Shown one piece after another: positions 20,277-30,319 of a DNA stretch of 64,000 nucleotides. The notes under the pieces were generated by a model. That model was given only the letters and a program-made list of their open reading frames with translations. It was not told the origin of the DNA and did no database searches. The position numbers were made by a program, and so were the translations under genes. Source of the stretch: Cyanidiococcus yangmingshanensis (taxonomy: Eukaryota; Rhodophyta; Bangiophyceae; Cyanidiales; Cyanidiaceae); the NCBI GenBank assembly GCA_013995675.1, contig VWRR01000011.1, positions 248,001-312,000 on the forward strand. The letters run 5' to 3'. Within the stretch, counting starts at the first letter, position 1. Each line of letters begins with the position of its first letter.

Positions 20277-21074
20277 CTAGTTTACACCATCCGTGGCACC
20301 AAGCCTTCGCCCAGCTCCCCATCGATGTCCCCGAATCTGTGAAAATATTGCTTCGTTCCTAACGCGACTTTCGGGCTCTCGTTGTGATATGAAACCACGT
20401 CGAAGCTGTTCGCCGAAAAGTCGATACATGAACTGAGGTGTATTGATGACCTTGCGGTTCTCGCTTCCTTGAAGAGAAGGATAGATGGTATGCAGAAAAT
20501 AAAACAGATGGCCGCAGACCACACCAAGCACACCTGAGATATCAAGGCCGCCCATCAGCAGCGTATTGATAAGTATTAGCGCAAACGAAAGGTAGGCTGC
20601 CGGAACCGCAAAAATGAAAACATGAACTCGTTCTCGAGGAAAGTTGCGAGACCATACGTGCATAATTGCCATCATGAGCGGTCGTCCTAGGGTTGGGATC
20701 GGAGTGACCACCGCGGAAACGATCAACAAAAAGAGGTCAACTACCACAAGCATCCAAGTGTACTCAGCAGCGGAGCCAAGGAAAACGTCAGTCTCCAGCG
20801 CTCTCGAGAAGCGGTACAAAAATACAAGGTCGAACAGGAAACCAATTCCCAGGGGGCCGAGAAGAAGACTAGAAGTAAGTGGTCGCCAGAGCTCCGCCAT
20901 TCGCACAACTCGTTCCCAATCCAGGATAACAGCCCGGGCGGGCACGATTCCAAGTCCACAAGCCACAGTAAGCAAAGAAGTCGCAGAGAGCCAAAACCTG
21001 GTCACTCGGGGTATCGAAAAATAGAAAGTTGTGAGAGACAAGTCTTCTCTACTGCTGTCGCCGAAACTCGCCAT
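20277..21074 (-). CDS. DER1: Derlin (Der1-like ERAD membrane protein)
   Basis: A 265-residue polytopic ER protein of the derlin/rhomboid-pseudoprotease family, part of the retrotranslocation machinery for misfolded proteins. The N-terminus has the family pattern IPRVTRFWLSATSLLTVACG and the W-R block ELWRPLTSSLLLGPLG, followed by several hydrophobic segments to about residue 200 and GVVCGHLFYFLHTIYP. The C-terminal tail ends HRWGAGRRLGATDGVN, an SHP box like that of derlin-1 (WGQGFRLG), which binds p97/Cdc48. No catalytic rhomboid Ser/His pair is expected. The ATG at 21074 is the only plausible start. Frame intact. Confidence 0.9.
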   Translation of the reverse strand: MASFGDSSREDLSLTTFYFSIPRVTRFWLSATSLLTVACGLGIVPARAVILDWERVVRMAELWRPLTSSLLLGPLGIGFLFDLVFLYRFSRALETDVFLGSAAEYTWMLVVVDLFLLIVSAVVTPIPTLGRPLMMAIMHVWSRNFPRERVHVFIFAVPAAYLSFALILINTLLMGGLDISGVLGVVCGHLFYFLHTIYPSLQGSENRKVINTPQFMYRLFGEQLRRGFISQREPESRVRNEAIFSQIRGHRWGAGRRLGATDGVN

Positions 21075-21195
21075 TTTGGGTCTAAAACACCAACGCCCAA
21101 ACGCAGAAATTGTTGGCTATGGAACGATGGAGGACGGTCTTGGAGGTCATGGAAAGAGCGTTTTTCCCAGGACTTTGAATATGAAAGTATTGTAG

Positions 21196-22112
21196 AGTTG
21201 GCTAGGTGGTCCCAAACGTGTCGTCCTTCAACTTAAGCAGGCTCCCTCGGGAAGCTGCGCCCTAAAGCAGAAAAAGGAAACCACTAGTAGACGAAGCGAG
21301 GACCACTCAAAGAGAAGCACCTCGAAAGTTCCGGGGCTCGCTCAGAGAGCTGAGCTCAGCTTTTGTCATCCAGAGGACGATAGTTCAAAGGGAGCACCAG
21401 CGGAGAAGAAAAACGCCGTTGACGATGTTTCCCAGGGAGAAAGCGACGCGACTCTACCCGACAAGGCTGTCACTGGCGGGACAGTGTGGGATGCGAGTCT
21501 CGTTCTGGCAAAGTGGCTCGAGCGTAACCCAATGCTAGTGCTTGGTAAGCGTTGTATTGAGCTGGGCGCCGGTATTGGCTTGGTATCTTCAGTTGCTTGC
21601 TGTTTGGGAGCTGAACTAGTTGTTGCCTCTGATCGAGACGAATTCGTTTGTTTGCTGGACACTAACCTTAGGAGAACGGTAAGGCAAGTTGACGCAGGTA
21701 CGCCCTGAGCTTGAAACGGGTTTGGCGCTTTCCTCGAGACTTGTGGCCGAGAAATACCACTGGGAATCGCCCGCAGATTTTGAACGCTTGCGCAGTATGT
21801 ACAGGCTCTTTCGATGTGATTTTGTGCGCAGATGTGATATACGAAGAATTAGCATCTCAAGCATTGTTTCAGACGCTTATGCGACTCACTGAAGAAAGTA
21901 TTCGAACTGGAGTTGAGCCGGTTATATATCTAGCACAAGATGAGCATTTGCCCCAAGTTTTTGACGATTTTTTGGCCCGAATGAAAAAGTTTTTCCACAT
22001 GGAGAGTGTGAACAATGCAGAACTTGATCCAGTTTACTCAAGCGATCTTATCACAGTGTATGTATTTCGTGCACGACATGCTGTATTTACGGAAAAATCA
22101 AAACCGGACTAA
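21196..22112 (+). CDS. METTL21-type protein lysine methyltransferase, frame shifts twice
   Basis: A seven-beta-strand SAM methyltransferase of the family-16 (METTL21/EEF-KMT) group. The first part reads TGGTVWDASLVLAKWLE and VLGKRCIELGAGIGLVSSVA (motif I), LGAELVVASD; the middle part, in the next frame, has VAEKYHWESPADFERL; the last, in the third frame, has FDVILCADVIYEELASQALF (post-I D-x-x-Y block) and runs to the stop. Two +1 shifts lie near 21679-21697 and 21790-21800. The first coincides with a 19-base GT...AG stretch whose removal would restore frame. No ATG occurs in the first frame after its upstream stop, so the true start is in another frame or exon near 21119-21196. Substrate unknown. 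Confidence 0.65.
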
Positions 22113-23168
22113 AAAATTGGATCGCAGGCACGAAGCAATCGTGCCAGAAAAAACGGATTTCTCCGGTGCATCCCGATCGCGCCTTACTTAATACTGTGCG
22201 ACAGGGTTCCAGATTTGTTTCAGAACTAAAGACACTGCTCATATGATGGATTCCACGACAAGCTTTTTTGCCGAGGATTTTTTTGTCTAGAGCCTCAAAT
22301 ATGTTACGAACGTGCATCAGAAGCTTTGATAGTTCGTGGGAGGTACGCCCACGAGAACAAATCTATGAAAAGTAATCTTAGCCGAAACTCTCAGAGTTTG
22401 AGACAAAGAGACTGGTTTTTGTGTCTATGAAGGCGCTGGCGACAGCCTCGTGAAATCGATTATTTCGCAGACTTTATGCGCACCCTACTTTCCGGCTTTT
22501 GTCTTTAGTTTTGCTATCTTTCAGTCTTCGCTGGCAGGCAACTACTGCACCAAACTCTTCTTATATCCAGCAACTATTGCCAAACTGTCTCTGTCAGTAG
22601 CGAATCATGTCGTCGACTTACGCGTCGCAGCTGGCAAGCGTCTCTGTACCAAAAGGAAACGCGATAAACACCTAGTGGCCAGTACAATAAAACATTACCC
22701 GTGACAATTTTGAACAGTCTTTCATGTGGCAGCGGCTGTTTATGCTTTTTAGGCTGTCTCAAGTTGTATCGAAACTTCTTGAAATTTCGATATCGGCGGT
22801 CCTTTTTCCATGTGAACTCGAAAAGCACATCGCTCTTGATGAATAAAGGAAAGCGAAGCAAGCGCCCTCAGAAACTTTCGTCTACCTTTGCTTTCGGGTT
22901 TCAGAGCGTCGGGTTCCTCTCTTGAAACTGCCAAACTGTGCATCTTTATGAAGGAGACATTTGTGCTTATAGTCGGGCAGACCTCCAGGTTTGTGCGTCG
23001 AAAGCTTTCTGATTAGAAAAGAGTTTTTCATGATCGAGCCTTCTACGGCGATGATAGCGGATTGATAGAAAAGAGCATACTGGAAATAACATCTGAAATA
23101 ATTATATCGAGGAAACTTCGAAAACCCTCGTTTTCAGCATCGTGATTGTTGAAGACCCTCTGCTTGAT
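22113..23168. other. Intergenic, nothing recognised
   Basis: About 1 kb with overlapping short frames on both strands (22450-22704 plus, 22574-22861 minus). Neither carries a recognisable motif. Confidence 0.45.
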
Positions 23169-23726
23169 ATGCAATGTGACAATCTCTGCATAAGGTCTTA
23201 CCCGCGTATAGTATATTTTCAATGGATACCTGACGTTGAGAGGCGCTTAAGGGCACCTCGTCCAGAACCTATTTCTCTGCGTTCTCTGATAACAAGTTAT
23301 TTTTCCAAGAGAAAGCTGCCCTGCTCAACCTCGCCACGTTTGGGAAGTGAAAGTGTTTGGTTGGGAATAGAGACTGCTTTATCCTCACAACAAAGTCACT
23401 CTGCATTCTCTATTATCGATTACACGTTTTGTGAACATTGCGCCCGTTCCGTAAATCGCCTGAGAAGAGAGCTTGCTGGACCAGTCTAACTTGAGTTGCT
23501 TCGCAGCTACGAATTTCTGGGTCATGTAATGCTTAGTCTTGTGTACGGTCGGTTCTACGCAGGAGGTCTAGCTGCCGACGTTAGTTCGAGCTCGCATCCA
23601 GGGGCGCCTTTGGCGGTTATCGACCAAGTTCTTAGCGAACCAGAACGTCTGAAGAGTTTGAGTTCTCCCCAAGTTCCAGTTTACATAGGACTGAGCCGTT
23701 TTTGTTTTTTTAATCGCTTCCGATGA
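23169..23726 (+). CDS. Unrecognised frame with one in-frame stop
   Basis: From the ATG at 23169 a frame runs about 106 codons to a TAA at 23487-23489 and then continues in the same frame for 78 more codons to 23726, overlapping the first bases of the XPD gene. Segments such as RPEPISLRSLITSYF, NRLRRELAGPV and LRSYEFLGHVMLSLVYGRFY look protein-like. I cannot name a family. It may be a decayed gene, a gene with an unseen intron, or chance. Confidence 0.25.
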
Positions 23727-26034
23727 TCGTCGATATTGAAGATCTTTCTGTGCAGTTTCCATACGCGGAGCCCTATCCGGAGCAACTTCAGTACATGAAG
23801 TCCCTCAAGCATGCACTGGATGCTAGTGGCCACGCAGTTATTGAAATGCCATCCGGAACAGGCAAGACTGTGAGCATTCTCAGCCTTGCGAGCGCATACA
23901 TGAGGCGTTGGCCGTTGGCATATCGGCGGCTCGTATACTGCACCCGGACGGTCGAGGAAATGGAAAAAGTGCTGAAAGAGGCGAAACTACTTCTCGAAAA
24001 GTTTCAGACTAGCGCTCGGTCCGGCCCGGAACTTCTCTGCGTAGGTTTGGCTTCTAGAGGCCACCTGTGTGTGTTTGACGAGGTACTTCAAAGTCCACTT
24101 GGGGTGGATAGTGCATGCCGTGCACACACTGCCTCATGGGTTCGAGAGCGCGCGTATCATGGCTCGAGAGGCTTACATAAGAATGACGTCCCGAACGGTC
24201 TATGTCCATTTTTCGAGCGATTTTCATCGGATGCGTCACAAAATTTTATACTTCCAGCAGGCGCAGCGTATTCTCTGTCAGATCTTCGGGAATTCGGAAT
24301 GCGCTCAGGGTTGTGTCCTTATTTTTTAGCTCGCCAGACGGTTCCCTTTGCACATATTGTGGTGTACAGCTACCAGTACTTACTGGATCCCCGAGTTAGT
24401 CGGGTTGTGAGCAGTGATTTCGCTACGGACACGATCGTGGTATTCGACGAGGCGCATAACATTGACAATGTATGCACTGAAGCCTTCAGCGTAGAGCTCA
24501 ACGAGCGCCTGCTTCAACAAGCGGGTCGCAATCTCAACGTACTCTCTGCGCGATTTCATGATATGAAGCTTCGAGGCGCAGAGCGTCTTCGACAGGAGTA
24601 CGAACGACTCGTAAGAGGCGTCAGTCTTGCTGAGCAAGCTCAGCAGCATGCAGATATGCAGATTGCGGCTCTCGCTCTGAGTGACTCCCCCAGAGGAGCA
24701 GCGGAGTTACCCACATCTGGTTCATCAGCCACTGATGATATGAGTGATCTGGTCGCGTGTCCTGAAATCCACTCTATAGGAGCGTTTTTGAAGCTACTAC
24801 GTCAGCTCTTGAGTTTTCTTTGCGGCATTGTAGAGTCTAATCTCACAACAGAAGAATCTGCGCTCCGGTTCACAACTATTCTTTGCGACAGGCTTCAAAT
24901 GGAGCGAAGGGTTCTCCGCGCAGCATCAGATCGACTTATCTCGCTCCTGTGGACGCTCGAAATTTCTGATATTGCCTCGTTCATTTCACTTCAAAGACTA
25001 AGCGATCTGTGTACTCTTCTGGGAACGCATACGTCTGGCTTTATTGTTATCAATGACGCGGAAGAAAGATTGTTCCACTTAGCATGTCTGGACGCCTCTC
25101 TTGCGATGCGGCCAGTCTTGAACAAGTTCAAGAGTGTCGTCATCACTTCGGGGACATTGAGTCCTTTATGGTTCTATCCCCGTCTCCTCAGCTTCCGGGC
25201 GGCGGTTGCAGAATCTTTCCCTATGTCATTGGATCGCGCGTGTCTCTGCCCGGTGGTGGTCACCAGAGGCAGCGATCAGTCGCATTTGAGCTCACAATAC
25301 AGCACACGAAACGACATATCGATAGCAAGAAACTATGGTGAATTGATCATCAGAGTTGCAGAGGTCGTTCCTGACGGCATCGTTTGCTTTTTCCCAAGTT
25401 ATGAATTTATGCAAGAGATTGTCATGCGATGGACAGAGAGCGGCGTTCTGGATCGTCTGCGCGAACACAAATTGGTATTTGTAGAAACCCAAGACGCAGG
25501 CGAGGCCGGGATGGCGATCAACCATTTCCGCCTAGCCTGTGATTCTGGCAGAGGTGCGGTGCTCTTGTCGGTCGCCCGTGGCCGGGCCGCGGAAGGTATA
25601 GACTTCGAAGGCCACTACGGTCGTTGTGCCCTTTTGTTCGGGGTCCCTTTCCAGTACAGTGAATCACGCTTGTTGAGAGCTCGCATTTCTTATCTTCGAC
25701 AGCGCTACCAAATCCGTGAAGATGAATTCTTGTCTTCGATGCGATGAGGCAGGCCGCACAGTGCGTGGGCCGTGTTATCAGGAATAAGCAAGATTATGGG
25801 ATAATGATTTTCGCAGATAGGCGTTATGCAAGACCCGCGCTTCTTCAAAAGCTTCCTCGCTGGATTGCGCAATTTCTGAACGACGCATTTATCGGGCTTG
25901 ATATTGGAACAGCAGTGAACCACTCTGTGCATTTTCTTCTGAGTATGGCTCAACCTACTCAGACTGAAAACCGATCGCGCGCCACAGATCATAGATATAC
26001 GCGGACCTCTCTCTCAGCGTTGCTCGATCGTTAG
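23723..26034 (+). CDS. XPD: TFIIH helicase XPD/Rad3, one frameshift
   Basis: The product (~769 residues) is the 5'-3' Fe-S helicase of TFIIH, acting in nucleotide excision repair and transcription initiation. Motifs: Walker A EMPSGTGKTVSI (residues 41-52), the four Fe-S cysteines in GHLCVFD, DSACRAH, NGLCPFF and SGLCPYF, VVYSYQYLLDP, the DEAH box FDEAHNIDN, SGTLSPLWFYP, VVPDGIVCFFPSY, LLSVARGRAAEGIDF, and the last helicase motif QAAQCVGRVIR. The conserved stretch REDEFLSFDAMRQAAQ is split by a -1 shift at about 25734-25738, so the last ~95 residues lie in another frame. Everything else is conserved to the C-terminal MAQP. An intron cannot explain the shift; an indel in the assembly is likely. 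Confidence 0.93.
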
Positions 26035-27140
26035 ATTGCTCAGGTGGTGCTTCTGACCATATCTCTCTGTATGCGATATTCTGATAGATTCAGGCAGGGT
26101 TTCAGTATGCGCCTGCTGGGTTTTCGAGAGATTTCGTTCTATCAGTTGCCGAGAATCTGAAACATGCTCTCAAACCCGCATCTTGAGAGAGGCAAAGCAG
26201 AAATGGTTTTGAACATAGCTGTAATGCGCTCATTCATACCATAATGCAATGGCCACAGCCTTGGTTTGCGTAATTGCTGCGCGCCTGAACTCTAAAACAA
26301 AACCCAGCTGGCTTTCCTAAAGATTTTTGGCAGGCGAATGTTGTTGCTTGTGCGGGGATTAGCGCTCATGTGACGTGCAAGAACCGATGCACGCTGGGTT
26401 CTAGGCACATCCACTCCTAGTGAATTCACTATTTTACCAAGACGAGTGAAAAGCATCCATTTGGACATGATTCAGTGAGGGGCAAATTTTGCCAACGCGT
26501 AAGGTGTACATTTCGCTTCACAGAAACATCGTGTTTGAGTATCCGTGATCTCTGTCAAGGCTGATCATCACAGATTCGCGTGCTCTCGAATGCTGGATCT
26601 GATACCCATGTTTGCACCATCGAAATCTCAGACAACTACTGGGTCTTGGGTGCATAGGGAGGTGCAAACTCTGAAATCGCTCGAGCTCCTCTGACATGCA
26701 CGCAGAGACAACTAATTAGCAAAACTTGTCTGCAGTTCACGATAATGGCCAGTAGCTGCGGTCAAGTATACCTAGGGCGCCATGGTTTTGTTCGAATTTC
26801 ACAGCTTGCGCTCATCATGGCTCAGGAACGGATGATTATGGAAAGGCCAATTTATCGGACTGAAAACTCGGTGCGGAAACCAAGTTCGTTGTGTGCATCG
26901 CAAGGATGGAGGTAGCTTCGCAGCACTCAGCCTCAACTGCCGGGTCGGAACCCTTTTGAGACCGTCACAGCGCCTTCCAAATTGAGAGACATTCGACCAT
27001 TCAACATAGGATCGTTATACTGATCACTACTCAGTTGACGAACGCCCTCCGCGGAACTGTCGTTGCGTTCTATGCGTGGCCAGAATTCAGGATGCGATTC
27101 ACGCAAATTTCTGAAGAGAAACGTCCAAAGCGCTTTGCCA
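26035..27140. other. Intergenic, nothing recognised
   Basis: About 1.1 kb. The only frame of note is a 76-codon minus-strand one at 26933-27163, which overlaps the stop of the next gene and matches nothing. No RNA gene seen. Confidence 0.5.
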
Positions 27141-28184
27141 TCAAAAAGAATTTTGTCTGACAAACCAGCGTTTCAGTAGTCCCATAATCCGGCTCCAAAC
27201 ACCTACTGATTCTCTGTTTCGAGCGTTATGTTGATTTGCCGGGGAAAAGGTAGTTTCATATCTAGACTCGAGTCCCTCAAGAGCCGGAATGTAAAGACGC
27301 GCCTTCTCTAATCCCGAGTCATCGTCCATGTCCGTGCCGCCAGTATTGAAGCGCATCCAGTTCGCTGCATGGAAGCTGTACACAAGCTGTTTCGCAATAG
27401 CGCGAATATCTGGCTCAAGGCTAGCCTGTAACCGCTTATAGAGTTCATGGGCGTCTTCACGGAGTCCGAGAGCGTCTTTGCATAGTGCAATTTGAAGCAA
27501 AACTTTCCCGCCCACCTCACCTCGTATCTTGGCCAAGTGCTTGACTGCAGAAAGTCTCTCCAGAGCAGCGTTGTATTGGCCCGCAACGAGCATTTTTTCA
27601 GCAGCTTCCAGTGCGTTAACTAGCGCACTCCTTTCCTCCGCAGTTTCCGTTATTTCCGCCCGTTCCCCGCGATAACGGTCCAGGAGGGCTTTCAACCTCT
27701 GCTCTCTTTCGTGAGAAGATTCGTCGTTTTGAGCCGCACCTCCGAGCGGAATAGCACGCCCACCTCCAAATGCTTCAGATATATCTCGCGGCCGGGGAAA
27801 GACCCCCCAAGTTGCAACACGAGGTTTGTAAGTGCTCTCTGCTGCGAAACCCTCGCGGTCGCTATCCGTTTCCGCAGAATCTTGGGCACACATACTCACA
27901 CTTACAAGAGAGCGAGAGAAGTGAACTCGGAAAACTGCCCCGATTGCATTCGGCCTGAAGTCGATGCTCACTGGTGAGACGAAAAACTTTGAGAGCGCCG
28001 GATTAGCATGTGGGTACGCAGCCGTTTCAAACACCCGCGTCCGTCTTTTCGTCCAAGTCGGCTTGGCTATGACAGCTGTCGTTTGGGGGGTTCTCGTTAA
28101 AGGTGGAGCGCCAGCAATTGTTTGGAGGAAAGAGACGCCTGTAGAAAAAGATAGAGAAGTCTCTGCACGACGATAACTCCTCAT
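27141..28184 (-). CDS. LPA-like plastid TPR-type protein
   Basis: The C-terminal ~240 residues match a plant and cyanobacterial family I recall as LOW PSII ACCUMULATION-like (Arabidopsis AT4G28740 type). The signature is KPRVATWGVFPRPRDISEAF followed by GGGR, then a helical repeat-like region (ALEAAEKMLVAGQYNAALERL, LLQIALCKDALGLREDAHELY) and AKQLVYSFHAANWMRF. Plant members are plastid proteins of poorly defined role. From the ATG at 28184 there is a ~130-residue basic leader. It contains FFVSPVSIDFRP at about residue 75, which looks like the usual red-algal transit start, but no ATG sits beside it, so an upstream intron or a different start is possible. Family recall is moderate. Confidence 0.65.
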   Translation of the reverse strand: MRSYRRAETSLSFSTGVSFLQTIAGAPPLTRTPQTTAVIAKPTWTKRRTRVFETAAYPHANPALSKFFVSPVSIDFRPNAIGAVFRVHFSRSLVSVSMCAQDSAETDSDREGFAAESTYKPRVATWGVFPRPRDISEAFGGGRAIPLGGAAQNDESSHEREQRLKALLDRYRGERAEITETAEERSALVNALEAAEKMLVAGQYNAALERLSAVKHLAKIRGEVGGKVLLQIALCKDALGLREDAHELYKRLQASLEPDIRAIAKQLVYSFHAANWMRFNTGGTDMDDDSGLEKARLYIPALEGLESRYETTFSPANQHNARNRESVGVWSRIMGLLKRWFVRQNSF

Positions 28185-28520
28185 ATTAAGCACACAGAGC
28201 GGCCACGCAAGGGTCAAGGAAAAGTTCAATCGCCCAGCAGCCGCTCTTTGCCGTCCAGGTGGGCCGCAAAAGCGTGTCCTCTGCTTCCTGAACACTTAAA
28301 TTGCCTTCTTTGCTTGGCCCAACAGCAAAATCTCAAAAAAGAGGGCCCTTTGCGAACTCAGACACAAAAGGCGCTCAACCCCTCACAAGTCCACAAGGAA
28401 ATGAGTGCCGGAGAAAACATATTTCTCAGTGCGAGTTGTGGCCACGCAGCCGTCGCGGCGTTTTCTTTACGCGTGCGCGTCGCACTGACTTTGCAGGCTG
28501 ATTGGTGCTAGATGGTGTGA

Positions 28521-29072
28521 ATGCCGTGGCCCCAAAGTATTTCAGAGTTCGTGCGAACGTCTCGTTTCGGTTTAACCGGCGTTCCTGCGGTAGAGAACCC
28601 CACAGATGAGCCGTACGCGTTTCGTTACTTTGTTCTTCAGTTCAGAGTGCGGTGCACCCTGCGCGACGACGAATGGCTTGGCGTTTGGGGCTCGCTCCCT
28701 CTACTACACGACTGCTTCAACGCCCCCTTGCCGATGAAAAGGCTACGTCGCTCGCGTGGACAGTCAGAGTGGGCACTACGCGTGCGTTTTCCTAAAGTTC
28801 TCTACGAGGGTAGCGAGTTTACATATATATATTGTTTGTTACGGAAAGTTTCCGCGGACAGTCAATATGAGTCATCATATGAGGTTGTGGGTTGCGAGCC
28901 GTGTCCTTTACGCAAAAGCATCTTAAGTAGTGATATCTTGCCCTACGGTTTCTATGAACACGATGACCGTTGGGGATTTAACGACGGAAAAGTGTACCCG
29001 AGACAGGACCGTCTTGGAGTCCTCGTGTACAAACACCTCTCTCGTGATGCGGCACCATGTCGTATATCGTGA
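28521..29072 (+). CDS. CBM20-type starch-binding protein
   Basis: A 183-residue frame from ATG 28521. Residues ~33-130 have the order of a CBM20 starch-binding domain: YFVLQFRVRCTLRDDEWLGV, WGSLPLLHDCFNAPLPMKRL, a Trp strand (SEWALRVRF) and FTYIYCLLRK before the end. CBM20 domains bind alpha-glucans; red algae store floridean starch in the cytosol. No catalytic domain (amylase, laforin-type phosphatase, dikinase) follows in this frame. An adjacent frame stays open to 29208 (RHHVVYRDTS...), so the protein may be longer if another frame change occurs. It could be a free starch-binding regulator or the N-terminus of a broken gene. Low sequence similarity makes the call tentative. Confidence 0.5.
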   Translation: MPWPQSISEFVRTSRFGLTGVPAVENPTDEPYAFRYFVLQFRVRCTLRDDEWLGVWGSLPLLHDCFNAPLPMKRLRRSRGQSEWALRVRFPKVLYEGSEFTYIYCLLRKVSADSQYESSYEVVGCEPCPLRKSILSSDILPYGFYEHDDRWGFNDGKVYPRQDRLGVLVYKHLSRDAAPCRIS

Positions 29073-29612
29073 TACCTCACAGAGTTCCCGTAGCGCCAAA
29101 AACAGTGCTGAAGCTTATGATTCTGTTGACATTCCTGATTCGTTCGTCGATCTTCGTCCACCAATGACATCCCAGAATCAACCTGACGCCTTCGCGGAGT
29201 ACTCTTGATTATCTTGTCCGCCTGCACCACAACCGACAAGGGGGTTTTCGCTGTAACAGGAGGCGGCTTAAGAAGAACGGCTTGTAACTTGTGTAAAAGT
29301 CTTTTGTGAAAGCTTTTGCATGCTACCCGGAGAGGGCGACCGCCTTAAACCGACGAAGCTGATGGCATCGCTCGATTAGAGCGACTTGCGTATCGTGCTG
29401 AAGAAAACAGCGACTTCATTTGGGAGTCGCGAATTGAGGGACAGCGCAGAACGATCAGTTTGTGCGTTAAGACGGGGCGGCCCCGCGACTCGATCGATAT
29501 ACGTTTCCCATCCATATTATCAGCTGCAGAACCTAAACTAGTTAGATTTGTTTTAAACGTGGTCTTCGAACACAAGCGGGGCGAACGTGCAACACAACGA
29601 CAATCAGACGTA

Positions 29613-29849
29613 ATGAACAACGCCGAGACGCCAGAGAAAGTGCAGGCTTTCAAGGCGTATCTAGAAGAGCAGGGGGTAAATGCTTTCCTTGTGGAAGCAA
29701 TCAGTGATCTTTATTCTGCGCAGCCTAGGCCATCTGATGCGTTAAAGTTCCTTCAACAGCGACTGGATGAGGTAGTCGAGAACAGGAAAGACTCCTCTAA
29801 AGGAACCAGTAAGGATGCTGAAAAAGGGGGAAACAAGCACGGTTCATGA
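29613..29849 (+). CDS. MYCBP: MYCBP/AMY-1-like small protein
   Basis: A 78-residue protein. The stretch VQAFKAYLEEQGVNAFLVEAISDLYSAQPRPSDALKFLQQRL corresponds closely to the core of C-Myc-binding protein (FRRYLEKSGVLDTL...LVALYEEPEKPNSALDFLKHHL in human), a short helical protein with a Dpy30-like fold that works as an adaptor for AKAPs and cilia-related partners. The tail is Lys/Ser-rich and disordered. The frame is open for 51 codons upstream, but the ATG at 29613 puts the conserved helix at the usual distance. Role in an alga without flagella is unknown. Confidence 0.7.
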   Translation: MNNAETPEKVQAFKAYLEEQGVNAFLVEAISDLYSAQPRPSDALKFLQQRLDEVVENRKDSSKGTSKDAEKGGNKHGS

Positions 29850-30319
29850 AGTTCAGACAGCCAGTCTCGAGGGTCGCTAGTCGCGTAAGTGAGCGCTGTT
29901 TCGGGACAGAAAGAGCGAATTTGGTTATCTGTTCTCGTTAAGGCAAAGCTTTAGACGTGGAGAAGATTTGGGGGCGCTGCGCGTGCTAGTTCAGCTTTGA
30001 ACTGCTCGCTTTTTCGAGATGCACGATGCCTGTATTTGAGCGAGGAGTGTGACGTTCCATGAGTCACTGCTTGTTGCCTACCACACTACATGAAATAGAC
30101 CATCGGCGTCATTGCTGGAGTGCGCTGCAACCCTAAACGATTGCTGCATCCATGTATTAATTCATCGTGATATGACAAGAGCTACAAGTTGATGCTAAGC
30201 GATTCTTGGCTTCGTGAGGAAACGAGCTCTCTTCTTTAGCTTACCTACGCTCCTACAGAAAAATAAGAATGATCCACTTTGGTTGCTTGAGAACTTAGCA
30301 CGCAAAAGACCAGTGCGTC
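29850..30319. other. Intergenic, nothing recognised
   Basis: About 470 bases between the MYCBP-like stop and the Rpt1 stop; convergent 3' ends. No frame or RNA of note. Confidence 0.5.
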
